Shown here: piece by piece, positions 16,195 to 23,473 of the stretch
How the letters are laid out: every line of letters begins with the position of its first letter
Numbering within the stretch: position 1 is the first letter of the stretch
Position numbers and translations under genes: made by a program
The notes under the pieces: model-generated
The model's input: only the letters and a program-made list of their open reading frames with translations
What the model was told of the DNA's origin: nothing
Databases searched by the model: none
Assembly: GCA_023228285.1 (NCBI GenBank)
Contig: JALOBM010000034.1
Coordinates: 1-23,575 of the forward strand
Direction of reading: 5' to 3'
Length of the DNA stretch: 23,575 nt
Origin: Candidatus Cloacimonadota bacterium
GTDB taxonomy: Bacteria; Cloacimonadota; Cloacimonadia; Cloacimonadales; Cloacimonadaceae

Positions 16195-16494
16195 CTAAGT
16201 TTGCTCTGCCTTGCTAACGAGATGGCGTAGCATCCATGTTGCTAGGTTATCACCACGTTCTGACTTCTTTTTCATTGCCTTTATAAAATCCGGATTATCC
16301 TTTCCAGCTTCATTTATATATTCCTCGAACTCATCTGCATTATCATCTGTCCTAAGTGCCCATATCTTCTGTCTAATTTCTTCAGCTTTATCTTCATTGT
16401 TTTTATGATCGCCCCATTGATTTAGTAATTCCTTTAGTGTGTTTTTTACATCTTGCTCTAAAGCCTCAGACAATATTTTATCGAAATATTTCAT
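16195..16494 (-). CDS. Unknown small helical protein (99 aa)
   Basis: A 99-aa, highly charged, mostly helical protein: MKYFDKILSEALEQDVKNTLKELLNQWGD, then acidic EDKAEEIRQKIWALRTDD and a basic MKKKSERGDNL segment. No membrane or signal segment. The SD AAAGG is 8 nt from the ATG. Its stop (TAG) touches the stop of the convergent plus-strand gene, leaving no room for a terminator between them. Unknown function. Confidence 0.7.
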   Translation of the reverse strand: MKYFDKILSEALEQDVKNTLKELLNQWGDHKNNEDKAEEIRQKIWALRTDDNADEFEEYINEAGKDNPDFIKAMKKKSERGDNLATWMLRHLVSKAEQT

Positions 16495-16520
16495 ACCTTT
16501 AACCTTTCACATTATGTTTG

Positions 16521-16560
16521 GATACAGAAACAGCGGCTTTTTGGGCCGCTGTTTCGTATC
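16521..16560. terminator. Strong G+C-rich hairpin behind the 136-aa gene
   Basis: gaaacagcggc (16527-16537) pairs exactly with gccgctgtttc (16545-16555), extended outward by gatac/gtatc with one unpaired base at 16526; the loop is tttttgg. It lies between the highly G+C-rich 136-aa gene and the 99-aa gene on the minus strand, so it most likely ends or protects the 136-aa mRNA. The minus strand has no good U-tract after the stem, so 3'-end stabilisation is an equal possibility. Confidence 0.7.
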
Positions 16561-16581
16561 TTAAGTTCGCGAGAAACTTAA
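16561..16581. repeat. Second hairpin at the 3' end of the 136-aa gene
   Basis: ttaagtt (16561-16567) and aacttaa (16575-16581) are exact reverse complements around a 7-nt loop (cgcgaga). It directly precedes the stop of the 136-aa gene and directly adjoins the larger hairpin, so the gene has two stem-loops in a row behind it. Confidence 0.55.
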
Positions 16582-16585
16582 AACG

Positions 16586-16996
16586 TTAGGCATTAACTGG
16601 CGGAACATAAGTATCGTTCCGCAAATCGCCTTGGAGGTCTCGGGTGAGCGAAGCATGGACGTTCGCCAAGAACATGTCGCTTCCAATTTGGAAAGCGAAA
16701 TCGATGCCGGGCAGACCCTCTTGAGCCGCACCAAACGTCTTGATCTGGTAAAGACCGACGACGATTGGGAAACCACGACCTGCACCGAAACGAGCTTCGC
16801 CGCAGTAGGGGCTGAAATCTTGGACTGTGGTGTCTCTTGTCAAGACGCCAACCAAAACTTCCTCGCCAGGCACGCTCATGATGAGCGGGCGGAGCCGCTT
16901 GGTCAAAGCAGCAACGGCCTCGTGGCGGAGGGCCTTACGGTAGCTTCGCACATTACGATAGACAGAAATCGAGGTATTAGCTGGTTGAGCTGACAT
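16586..16996 (-). CDS. Highly expressed, G+C-rich virion protein of unknown family (136 aa)
   Basis: A 136-aa protein starting MSAQPANTSISVYRNVRSY. The reading frame is markedly richer in G+C (about 58% in a sampled line) than most of its neighbours (about 40-45%), and uses codons typical of strongly expressed genes. The SD AAGGAG is 7 nt from the ATG, behind a leader of about 150 nt. Two hairpins follow the gene, so it looks like its own transcript. The protein has an Arg-rich helix (RKALRHEAVAALTKRLRP), then strand-rich parts (EEVLVGVLTRDTTVQDF, GFPIVVGLYQIKTFG) and a C-terminal FAFQIGSDMFLANVHASLTRDL. Copy-number logic suggests a capsid decoration or other major virion protein. No family is recognised. 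Confidence 0.8.
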   Translation of the reverse strand: MSAQPANTSISVYRNVRSYRKALRHEAVAALTKRLRPLIMSVPGEEVLVGVLTRDTTVQDFSPYCGEARFGAGRGFPIVVGLYQIKTFGAAQEGLPGIDFAFQIGSDMFLANVHASLTRDLQGDLRNDTYVPPVNA

Positions 16997-17094
16997 ACCA
17001 AATCTCCTTACAGTTATTGTTTGATTGTTTTTATTATTTCTCTGCCCACATAATAATTTTGACGAAAATCGATAATTCTTATGTTACGACTACC

Positions 17095-17117
17095 AAGTAT
17101 TTTAAATGTAAATACTT
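17095..17117. repeat. AT-rich inverted repeat in the gap upstream of the 136-aa gene
   Basis: aagtattt (17095-17102) and aaatactt (17110-17117) are exact reverse complements around a 7-nt loop. It lies in the 181-nt gap between the minus-strand 136-aa gene and the plus-strand 106-aa gene, where promoters for both should be. It could be an operator or a leader hairpin. No certain promoter could be read. Confidence 0.4.
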
Positions 17118-17177
17118 CTAATAACAGACTATATAGGTGATTAGTTGGCGTACTGTCTTTTCTGCACCCAGGGTCAT

Positions 17178-17498
17178 ATGACTCTGAAAGAACTAAAAGA
17201 TGAATGTACATCTGGTAAATGGCTACCTATTCTTGTTATGCGAGCTAACGATAATGGCAAGCCAATTTTGCCGATGTTTGATACTGCTAGTTTGGCGGCT
17301 AAATTTTGTAAAAGGAATCTACCCCCAAATTGGTTATGTGGCATAGTAGATCTGCGATTACGTGACGCCCAATGGATGGATGATAATGGGTGGAAGGCCA
17401 TTAAATTCGACTACCCAAGAAAACTAAGTGATATTGTTGAATTTGATGTAGAAGTAGTAGAGTTCGAACCAGAGCACAATCTAGTAATAAAAATCTAA
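17178..17498 (+). CDS. Unknown plus-strand protein (106 aa)
   Basis: I chose the ATG at 17178 (AGGGT upstream), giving 106 aa; a TTG at 17145 in the same frame would add 11 residues, preceded by AGGTG, and cannot be excluded. The protein begins MTLKELKDECTSGKWLPIL and has a mixed alpha/beta pattern with the segments PILPMFDTASLAAKFCKRNLP and IVDLRLRDAQWMDDNGWKAI; the end is acidic (VVEFEPEHNL). Its last 4 bases overlap the end of the convergent minus-strand gene. No family is recognised. It is one of only two plus-strand genes in the window. Confidence 0.68.
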   Translation: MTLKELKDECTSGKWLPILVMRANDNGKPILPMFDTASLAAKFCKRNLPPNWLCGIVDLRLRDAQWMDDNGWKAIKFDYPRKLSDIVEFDVEVVEFEPEHNLVIKI

Positions 17499-17803
17499 TC
17501 GATTGCCAAATCATCGGCAAATTGGATTTTAAACTTATCAAGCATCTTCTTTGCTTCTTGCTCGTTGCTAAAATTATGTGGAATACATATGACATAAATT
17601 GGTTGCTGATGTCCAACCAAATAGACTTTTCTTGATACTTTGACATAAAAGAACTCGTTTGATTCAACCAAATCGAATCCTATTTCATCGCCTTTAGATA
17701 GTCCAGTAACATGGTCATCTGGTATGTTGTTTATCGTGAATCTGTAGATTTTCGACGGCTCACGAAAGCATTCAATATCAAACTCTAAGACTATATGGGC
17801 CAT
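17495..17803 (-). CDS. Unknown protein after the glycosyltransferase genes (102 aa)
   Basis: A 102-aa protein beginning MAHIVLEFDIECFREPSK, beta-rich in the first 70 residues (EFFYVKVSRKVYLVGHQQPIYVICIPHNF) and ending in an acidic helix (EQEAKKMLDKFKIQF). Its start lies inside the last 26 nt of the upstream glycosyltransferase gene, with AAGAGC as SD, so it is translationally coupled. It overlaps the convergent plus-strand gene by 4 nt. No family is recognised. Confidence 0.7.
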   Translation of the reverse strand: MAHIVLEFDIECFREPSKIYRFTINNIPDDHVTGLSKGDEIGFDLVESNEFFYVKVSRKVYLVGHQQPIYVICIPHNFSNEQEAKKMLDKFKIQFADDLAID

Positions 17804-18752
17804 ATTTAGCTCTTTCTAAAATCATTTTAAACTGTGCTAGCTGCGACCAATGGCTTAAGTAGTCTTTAGTCGCATTGGCTGCCATGATTTTCCATGCGGG
17901 TAAATTGACTCTTGTATTCAAATCACTCCAATTTTTCACTAGTATTGCATTATGACCATCCACTAGTGGCGGTAAATATGGCGATATTTGTTTCTTACCT
18001 ATCGTAACGCGATTGAATATGACCGCTTCTGTGAAACGTAGGCTTTTATCGCCGTTACCACGCAAATCAATGCAAGCATGATGAGATAACAAATGCTTTA
18101 TATAATCATGTGCTGAGGCATCAACTCTAAACGACAACTCTGCCCAGTCTGGCATCCCGATAATACCAACACGCTCACCATAGCCACCACGACCAAGAAA
18201 ACCAGCTATTTTATTCGCATCATATGGAAATGCATCTCTGATTGCTTGTATATCATCATCAAGATATGCATAATCTAATTTCATCTTAGCAAATAAATCA
18301 AAAACTTGCGTAGAAGTGCGATGTGCAACTGGTATCGTTTTATGGCCGCGACTTTTTAAAAGCTTAGCACTACAATTAACTGGCATATATAAATCACAGC
18401 GATCTTGCACTGGATTGCCATGTCTACCCTTCCATGTTTGTTTTCTCTCCCTAAACAATCTATCAGATGAACTAAGACAAACCTTGAATGCTGGTAGATG
18501 CTCAATGTTCTTCCAATTTTCGTCAAAAAAGAACGTATCGGATTTTGCGATATAGATATCAATATCGTTATAGTTATCTGATAACAAATGCTTTACACGA
18601 CTTAAGATACTGTGTTCTTTGGCTTGCCCTTTTTTAACTATAACTTTAACAGGCAAATTCATCCGATCTGCTATCTCTGCCAAATTAGCAAGCTGATAAG
18701 CACAACGTGGCAGCCTATTGTCACCTAACATTGTAAAATCGACTGCAATCAT
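17778..18752 (-). CDS. Putative glycosyltransferase, GT-B-like (324 aa)
   Basis: A 324-aa protein beginning MIAVDFTMLGDNRLPRCAYQLA, a start layout seen in GT-B type enzymes. The C-terminal half has IAGFLGRGGYGERVGII and then HACIDLRGNGDKSLRFTEAVIFNRVTI (residues about 226-251), resembling the sugar-nucleotide part of exostosin-like and related glycosyltransferases (Gly-Asp...Arg-x2-Glu-Ala...Phe). The start ATG shares ATGA with the stop of the upstream GT-B gene, so the two are coupled. Substrate and acceptor cannot be read; with the neighbouring transferases it probably modifies a virion or host glycan. The family is inferred from motif shape. Confidence 0.65.
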   Translation of the reverse strand: MIAVDFTMLGDNRLPRCAYQLANLAEIADRMNLPVKVIVKKGQAKEHSILSRVKHLLSDNYNDIDIYIAKSDTFFFDENWKNIEHLPAFKVCLSSSDRLFRERKQTWKGRHGNPVQDRCDLYMPVNCSAKLLKSRGHKTIPVAHRTSTQVFDLFAKMKLDYAYLDDDIQAIRDAFPYDANKIAGFLGRGGYGERVGIIGMPDWAELSFRVDASAHDYIKHLLSHHACIDLRGNGDKSLRFTEAVIFNRVTIGKKQISPYLPPLVDGHNAILVKNWSDLNTRVNLPAWKIMAANATKDYLSHWSQLAQFKMILERAKYGPYSLRV

Positions 18753-19729
18753 CTTGTGTTGAACCTCTCTGATGCTATCTCGGTGAGTAATTTAGTAGCT
18801 ATATCGTCAAATCCTAATACAAACAACAATGTCGCCATTCTATGATGATATGTGTGTGCCGAAAGCACATCTTTATGTTGCTTTCGTGCAATCTCTTTTA
18901 AAGCATTAGCATCAAGCCTTAGTAAATCCTTTATTTTAGCGTGATATCCGTTTGGAGTTTCTGCCCATATAGCACTTGTTGGTAAGTATCTAGATATATC
19001 AAATGCAGGATCGTGGACAGCAACAGCACCACTCAAAATGACTTTAAATACACGTTCTGGTAAATCGATACCAGACGTTATCGTATGTGGCTCACTAATG
19101 CACGGAGCTATTTTACAGTTTGCTAATAATATCGGTACTTCGTTATCGGCTATAATCCCATTACAAAGATTTTCGGGCCAAGTTCCCCATCCACATACTT
19201 TGTGTGATATTGTTCTATCACGCAGAACTGGTAATAAATAAGCATCAATGTCTTTCGCTTTATATGGCCATCTACCACCAACATAGCCAATGTCATATTT
19301 ATCATGTGTGCCGTTTGATGTTTTAAATATTGTAGCATCACCAGCTGTTGCTAATGGAACCCATGGCATACCATCTCTATCCCAAAAAGACCAATAATGG
19401 CGATCTGTTTCATGGCCATATCCAAAAACCGCATCTGGTCGTATTGAAGATACCCAATTGATGGCGTCTTGCGATTCATTAATATTTGGTTCAATTCTTT
19501 TTGGTCCATATGGGTTAACATGTAAAGCTATTTTACATCTTCTGTCTCTTGGAATGTCTTGCCGATGACCTGAACATCCTATGTAGAGATCTGGGTCAAA
19601 GCTGTACCACGAGCCCTTTTTACCGTCCCAACGCTCAGCTACACAACCAATGTCGCGTAAAGCATTAATCATACCCTGCGTTATAAATGTAAATGCGCCG
19701 CCTGGTGGATTACATAATAAGATTTTCAT
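18749..19729 (-). CDS. GT-B glycosyltransferase, CgeB-like (326 aa)
   Basis: A 326-aa protein. N-terminus MKILLCNPPGGAFTFITQGM is the nucleotide-fold start of a GT-B enzyme. Then WVPLATAGDATIF and DIGYVGGRWPYKAKDI (residues 146-161), the conserved centre of CgeB-like enzymes; KVCGWGTWPENLCNG; and the C-terminal signature ERVFKVILSGAVAVHD (225-240), in which the Glu, Phe-Lys and Gly-Ala are characteristic. It transfers a sugar from a nucleotide sugar to an unknown acceptor. It starts 2 nt after the 612-aa gene and overlaps the next gene by 4 nt, so it is part of a coupled glycosyltransferase operon. Confidence 0.82.
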   Translation of the reverse strand: MKILLCNPPGGAFTFITQGMINALRDIGCVAERWDGKKGSWYSFDPDLYIGCSGHRQDIPRDRRCKIALHVNPYGPKRIEPNINESQDAINWVSSIRPDAVFGYGHETDRHYWSFWDRDGMPWVPLATAGDATIFKTSNGTHDKYDIGYVGGRWPYKAKDIDAYLLPVLRDRTISHKVCGWGTWPENLCNGIIADNEVPILLANCKIAPCISEPHTITSGIDLPERVFKVILSGAVAVHDPAFDISRYLPTSAIWAETPNGYHAKIKDLLRLDANALKEIARKQHKDVLSAHTYHHRMATLLFVLGFDDIATKLLTEIASERFNTR

Positions 19730-19731
19730 GA

Positions 19732-21570
19732 TTAATCCAATAAGTGCCCTCGGCCGCTTCTAGTAAGTAATTGCCGTTGTCTTGCTATTCTATCGCCAAT
19801 AGACAATGACGACAATTTTGCACCAAGCTCTTTATTCTTTTTGTGGTATATACCCCAACCATCAACTCTACCATGATTCAGATGTAATAGATCGAAGATA
19901 CGGTTATCATGATAGTTAGTGCCTTTTGATAGTCTGAAATAAAAATCATTATCTTCAACACCATATCCAACAAATTCTTCAGAAAATCCGCCAATTTTCC
20001 AGTATGACTTGCGGCGACACGCAATAGATCCGCCCTCAAAATAGTCAACCATATAGTCATATGACGGATGATCTACTGTGCCACTAGTATTGATGTTATT
20101 TGTGTCTGCTACACCGACATAAAATATCTGCTTACATAAATGGCAAGCATCATATTCATTAAGCTCTTTCGCAACTGATTGAAAGTAATTGCTTGGTATT
20201 AATGTATCTGCATCATGTAAAACAAGCATATCTGATGTACAAGACGCCACTCCAAAATTCCATGCTCTACTTTTATTAAATGCTGCACCAGATGTTCCGG
20301 CAGTAAAAACATATTTTGCTGGTACAAACTCACGGTCTTTTATCTTTTGAGTTGCGTCTTCTTCTGTCATTACAATTTCGATATTTGGAAAACGCTGTGC
20401 TCTGATATTGCCCAATACTGTGAATATAGAGTCTTTTCTACCGATCTCTCTAAACGGAATAACACATGAAATAGATGGCACAATCGATATGTCAGTCGCA
20501 TCGATATAGACTGGTCTTGCCCCTATCGCATTCAAGACTGTTCTGGCATGTTTAAGTTTATCAACTCTATTTTCGACAGACGAGCTTTCTCGATGTACTA
20601 AGAAGTATGATTCTGAGCCATCAACATCCAAAAATCCAGTGTGTTGTAGTTGACTATTCGATAATCTAGTAGACCAATCAACGTGTTCTACGCCATATTG
20701 TCCAAATTGTTCGTCAAAGTATCCGACCTTTGAGAATGCGTCGTGATCAAATGCCATCACAGCGCCTTGTGGCTTATCGTTGACGATGCTCATTGCCACG
20801 CCATTTATAGTGATGCCATCACCTTTTTCAGCACCATACACGCCTGGCTGTCTATAACAAAAATGATGCGATCCAGATCGCTGCATTGCTAGAAAGTAAA
20901 AATTGTCCCATCCCAGATTTAATATCTCTACGTCATCGTTCAACAAAATTTTCTTTGGAAATCTAGAAAGGCATCGCATTAAGCGATTGCTATTACCAGC
21001 CACACCAAGCTGCTGTTGGTTTTTAAGAATTACAATATCACCACGCTGCTCCAATTCCGATAGATATTGCAATTGTTCTTGGTTAGTGCTACCATCGTCG
21101 CTAATAAATATCGTCGTATGGCATAAATCTGTATACTTTATAATTGAATTTATCAATCGTCGCAACGATCCTGGGCGGTTATATGTCAAAATACCAACGC
21201 CAATATTATTGCTAATCGAATATGCGCTATTTGTAAATGACTTAGACAGAGCTTGGCTAATGTTCTTTCTCACATGTCCAACAATAGTACGTTTCTTAGC
21301 ATCTTTAGGTTCTTGATTTACTAATCGTACTGGCCTTGATAACTGTTTTGCTATCGATCTGACAGCTTTTACTTCTTGTTTTGGTGGAGATGCTACTCTT
21401 GTGTGTTCAACATTTACAAGATAGCCCTTTGCACCAGTACCACTCTTATTAACATAGCGATCAAAGAATTCTGGAAGTCTTACTCGACGACCTTTCCGTA
21501 CGTGTATAGTATTGCCATCTGGCCCGACTAAATATAAGTCGTGCGGGTGTGGGTTTAAGTATTCTGGCAT
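19732..21570 (-). CDS. Two-domain GT-A glycosyltransferase with a virion-type N-terminal domain
   Basis: A 612-aa protein. Residues 1-60 are a small beta domain (NTIHVRKGRRVRLPEFF) resembling the 81-aa virion-region protein of this window; 60-120 is a basic linker. The first GT-A domain runs about 122-345: VGILTYNRPGSLRRLI, SDDGS at 157-161, NDD at 211-213 and FDEQFGQYGVEHVDWSTRL at 285-303. The second runs about 365-600: ISCVIPFREIGRKDS, a DxD-type HDAD at 452-455, then GGSIACRR and GGFSEEFVGYGVEDNDFYFRL at 527-547, the acceptor-side motif of chondroitin-polymerase-like GT2/GT7 enzymes. Both sets of acidic residues are present, so both sites may work. It may build a two-sugar unit. The start overlaps the end of the P-loop gene by 16 nt. 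Confidence 0.85.
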   Translation of the reverse strand: MPEYLNPHPHDLYLVGPDGNTIHVRKGRRVRLPEFFDRYVNKSGTGAKGYLVNVEHTRVASPPKQEVKAVRSIAKQLSRPVRLVNQEPKDAKKRTIVGHVRKNISQALSKSFTNSAYSISNNIGVGILTYNRPGSLRRLINSIIKYTDLCHTTIFISDDGSTNQEQLQYLSELEQRGDIVILKNQQQLGVAGNSNRLMRCLSRFPKKILLNDDVEILNLGWDNFYFLAMQRSGSHHFCYRQPGVYGAEKGDGITINGVAMSIVNDKPQGAVMAFDHDAFSKVGYFDEQFGQYGVEHVDWSTRLSNSQLQHTGFLDVDGSESYFLVHRESSSVENRVDKLKHARTVLNAIGARPVYIDATDISIVPSISCVIPFREIGRKDSIFTVLGNIRAQRFPNIEIVMTEEDATQKIKDREFVPAKYVFTAGTSGAAFNKSRAWNFGVASCTSDMLVLHDADTLIPSNYFQSVAKELNEYDACHLCKQIFYVGVADTNNINTSGTVDHPSYDYMVDYFEGGSIACRRKSYWKIGGFSEEFVGYGVEDNDFYFRLSKGTNYHDNRIFDLLHLNHGRVDGWGIYHKKNKELGAKLSSLSIGDRIARQRQLLTRSGRGHLLD

Positions 21571-22079
21571 AGTTTTTTCCAGACATCATGTAACTCAGTC
21601 TTGAGTTGCTCTAATGTGCCATTATTTCTTACTACCAAAAACAAATCGCATGACTTCTTGTAATGAGGCAACGATGTTTTAAATCTGTTGGCATAATCAC
21701 GAAGTAGCGGCTCAGTTAACTTTGAATCCCTGGCTAGACACAACTCAATATTCGATTGTACGAATAATAAGGCTACTTCATGCATTGCAGCCTTAGCATC
21801 CGTAATTATTGTTAGAAGAGTAGTGTGTTTGGAATTGCAGCTATCTAAGACTATAAATTCATTTGGTGGTACTTCAGATATTGCCTCTCTGGTTTTATCT
21901 ATCGCCATCGACCAGCAACCAATGTTATATTGACGCTGATTCTCGTCGCTCAATGAAGATAGATTATCTGGCACCCAATCAGATGGCCTGATTATATGCC
22001 ATGTACCATCGGATTTAGATAAAAAATCGATTGTCCTAGATTTTCCTGCTGACGGCAGGCCCGAGGTTATGATTAACAT
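21555..22079 (-). CDS. P-loop kinase-like protein
   Basis: A 174-aa protein with Walker A GLPSAGKS at residues 7-14, directly after the first strand (MLIITS), as in small nucleotide, polynucleotide or sugar kinases. A second strand FIVLDSCNSKH (around residues 75-85) ends in Asp, a fair Walker B-like position, and a lid-like part with Arg follows (CLARDSKLTEPLLRDYANRFK). The length fits this kinase group. Substrate unknown; in a glycosyltransferase cassette it might phosphorylate a sugar or nucleotide, but this is inference. Its ATG overlaps the stop of the preceding gene by 7 nt. Confidence 0.75.
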   Translation of the reverse strand: MLIITSGLPSAGKSRTIDFLSKSDGTWHIIRPSDWVPDNLSSLSDENQRQYNIGCWSMAIDKTREAISEVPPNEFIVLDSCNSKHTTLLTIITDAKAAMHEVALLFVQSNIELCLARDSKLTEPLLRDYANRFKTSLPHYKKSCDLFLVVRNNGTLEQLKTELHDVWKKLCQNT

Positions 22080-22684
22080 TGTGTTCCTACGTAAAGTGGT
22101 ATTTGCTTATCTTCTTTTTCCATATATCTGAATCTGCTCGGCTTGATTATTGCACCACTTTCAAATAATCCGGCTTTGTCATTTATTTGTTCTAGGATCT
22201 GTTCAGACATAACATCTATTTTTAGCACCATTTGCGTATCGTATGTCTTGCCGAACACATCTCTGATCATACCAGGACCAAGAAATTTGTTCAAACTTAG
22301 CCTGATGTCAACAAGTACAGGTATACCAGTATCTATGGCAAAGTAATAAATAGCTTGTTTAACACCAGCTGCATTGGATATTGCAATTAAACGACTAGCT
22401 TGACTTTTTAAAAAATCAACAGCTATTAATGTCAAAGAGTCTTTTATGTTTGTTAGATCTAAAATATTGCCATTCCAGTCACCCATTGTGACTGCGACTT
22501 CGCCATTTTTGTTGTGCGATATTAAACAGCTAATACCAGCATTTTGATAATATTTAACTACATAACAAAGCATTCCAGAAACTAATGCCGTATCTGTAAA
22601 TGGTTCCGGGTGTGGTAGCATCACCGGAATAATTCTAGGTTTAGATGTACCAGATTGTGTTCCCATCTGCATGCTGCTGGACAT
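22073..22684 (-). CDS. Unknown protein (203 aa)
   Basis: A 203-aa protein. The ATG at 22684 has AGGA about 7 nt upstream and starts within the last 44 nt of the upstream gene. The first 20 residues are polar (MSSSMQMGTQSGTSKPR); the rest is an alpha/beta fold with ALVSGMLCYVVKYYQNAGI, a central SLTLIAVDFLKSQASRLI, and GIPVLVDIRLSLNKFLG. It contains no motif that I can tie to an enzyme family. The gene sits in the same coupled run as the kinase and glycosyltransferases. Confidence 0.72.
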   Translation of the reverse strand: MSSSMQMGTQSGTSKPRIIPVMLPHPEPFTDTALVSGMLCYVVKYYQNAGISCLISHNKNGEVAVTMGDWNGNILDLTNIKDSLTLIAVDFLKSQASRLIAISNAAGVKQAIYYFAIDTGIPVLVDIRLSLNKFLGPGMIRDVFGKTYDTQMVLKIDVMSEQILEQINDKAGLFESGAIIKPSRFRYMEKEDKQIPLYVGTQC

Positions 22685-22952
22685 ACCAGCGTCCTCGTTT
22701 ATTGTTACGAATATCGTCTAGATCGAATACATAAGAGTTCTTCTTCATCTCTGATTCAGTCAATGTGAATAATAATCTTGGAGTCCCTTCAAAAATTATT
22801 GATAATTTATTGTTTTTGACATCAAAGTCGTTCACAAGACCGAACCATATGCGAAACCAGCCAGCCCAAACAACAAAATCAGAATAACGAGGTGTCCATA
22901 CTGATAATGCTTTATATGTAGCTAGCGGTGGTAATTCTACTTCTCGTGGCAT
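22641..22952 (-). CDS. Unknown beta-rich protein (103 aa)
   Basis: A 103-aa protein, aromatic and beta-rich: TYKALSVWTPRYSDFVVWAG, WFRIWFGLVNDF, KLSIIFEGTPRLLFTLTE, ending in RGRWYVQQHADGNTIWYI. The pattern suggests a small barrel or sandwich. Its start is 2 nt after the stop of the 172-aa gene. No family is recognised. Confidence 0.72.
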   Translation of the reverse strand: MPREVELPPLATYKALSVWTPRYSDFVVWAGWFRIWFGLVNDFDVKNNKLSIIFEGTPRLLFTLTESEMKKNSYVFDLDDIRNNKRGRWYVQQHADGNTIWYI

Positions 22953-22954
22953 TG

Positions 22955-23473
22955 CTATACTTTCTTAAATTTGGTCAATTTATGCGCAAATATGTCATAT
23001 CGATAGGTGTATCCGTCTGACAAATCCCATTGAACAAAATGTCCCTCTCGGTAACCACCAAGCATTCTGCTTATGACGGGATCGATAGAGGCAAAACTAT
23101 TTTCCGCTATTACTGGTGGCGATTTCATCTCCTTACCATTAACATCTATTGATGCTCTTTCTCCCGAAACCTTAGCAGCAGCATCTTCGCGCTGCTTTAT
23201 CATATTTAGGCCGTCGATTAAAACGTCCCGAGCAGAATTAGTTTTTGTCTTAGCAGATACTTTAAATGGCTTGCTTTTACTGTCGATATCTGTGCCAGTC
23301 ATCTTAATCGTAAGCGTAACGTCCTCTGTTTTAGCATTAAAGCGAGCATTCGGTTCTAATTGTGCTAAAACATGTCTTATATCAGAGACTGTTCTTATCG
23401 CAACAGACTCAAATCGCTGGCGATTCAACTCCGATTGCGTCCTCCTGGCCATTTCTCTCTCTAAGCTCTCCAT
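22955..23473 (-). CDS. Unknown protein (172 aa)
   Basis: A 172-aa protein with an excellent SD (GGAGG, 5 nt from the ATG). The first ~40 residues are a charged helix (MESLEREMARRTQSELNRQ), followed by a strand-rich Lys/Thr segment (VTLTIKMTGTDIDSK) and a globular end with GGYREGHFVQWDLSDG. It overlaps the end of the upstream partial gene by about 65 nt if both starts and stops are right. Function unknown; no signal peptide or membrane segment. Confidence 0.72.
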   Translation of the reverse strand: MESLEREMARRTQSELNRQRFESVAIRTVSDIRHVLAQLEPNARFNAKTEDVTLTIKMTGTDIDSKSKPFKVSAKTKTNSARDVLIDGLNMIKQREDAAAKVSGERASIDVNGKEMKSPPVIAENSFASIDPVISRMLGGYREGHFVQWDLSDGYTYRYDIFAHKLTKFKKV

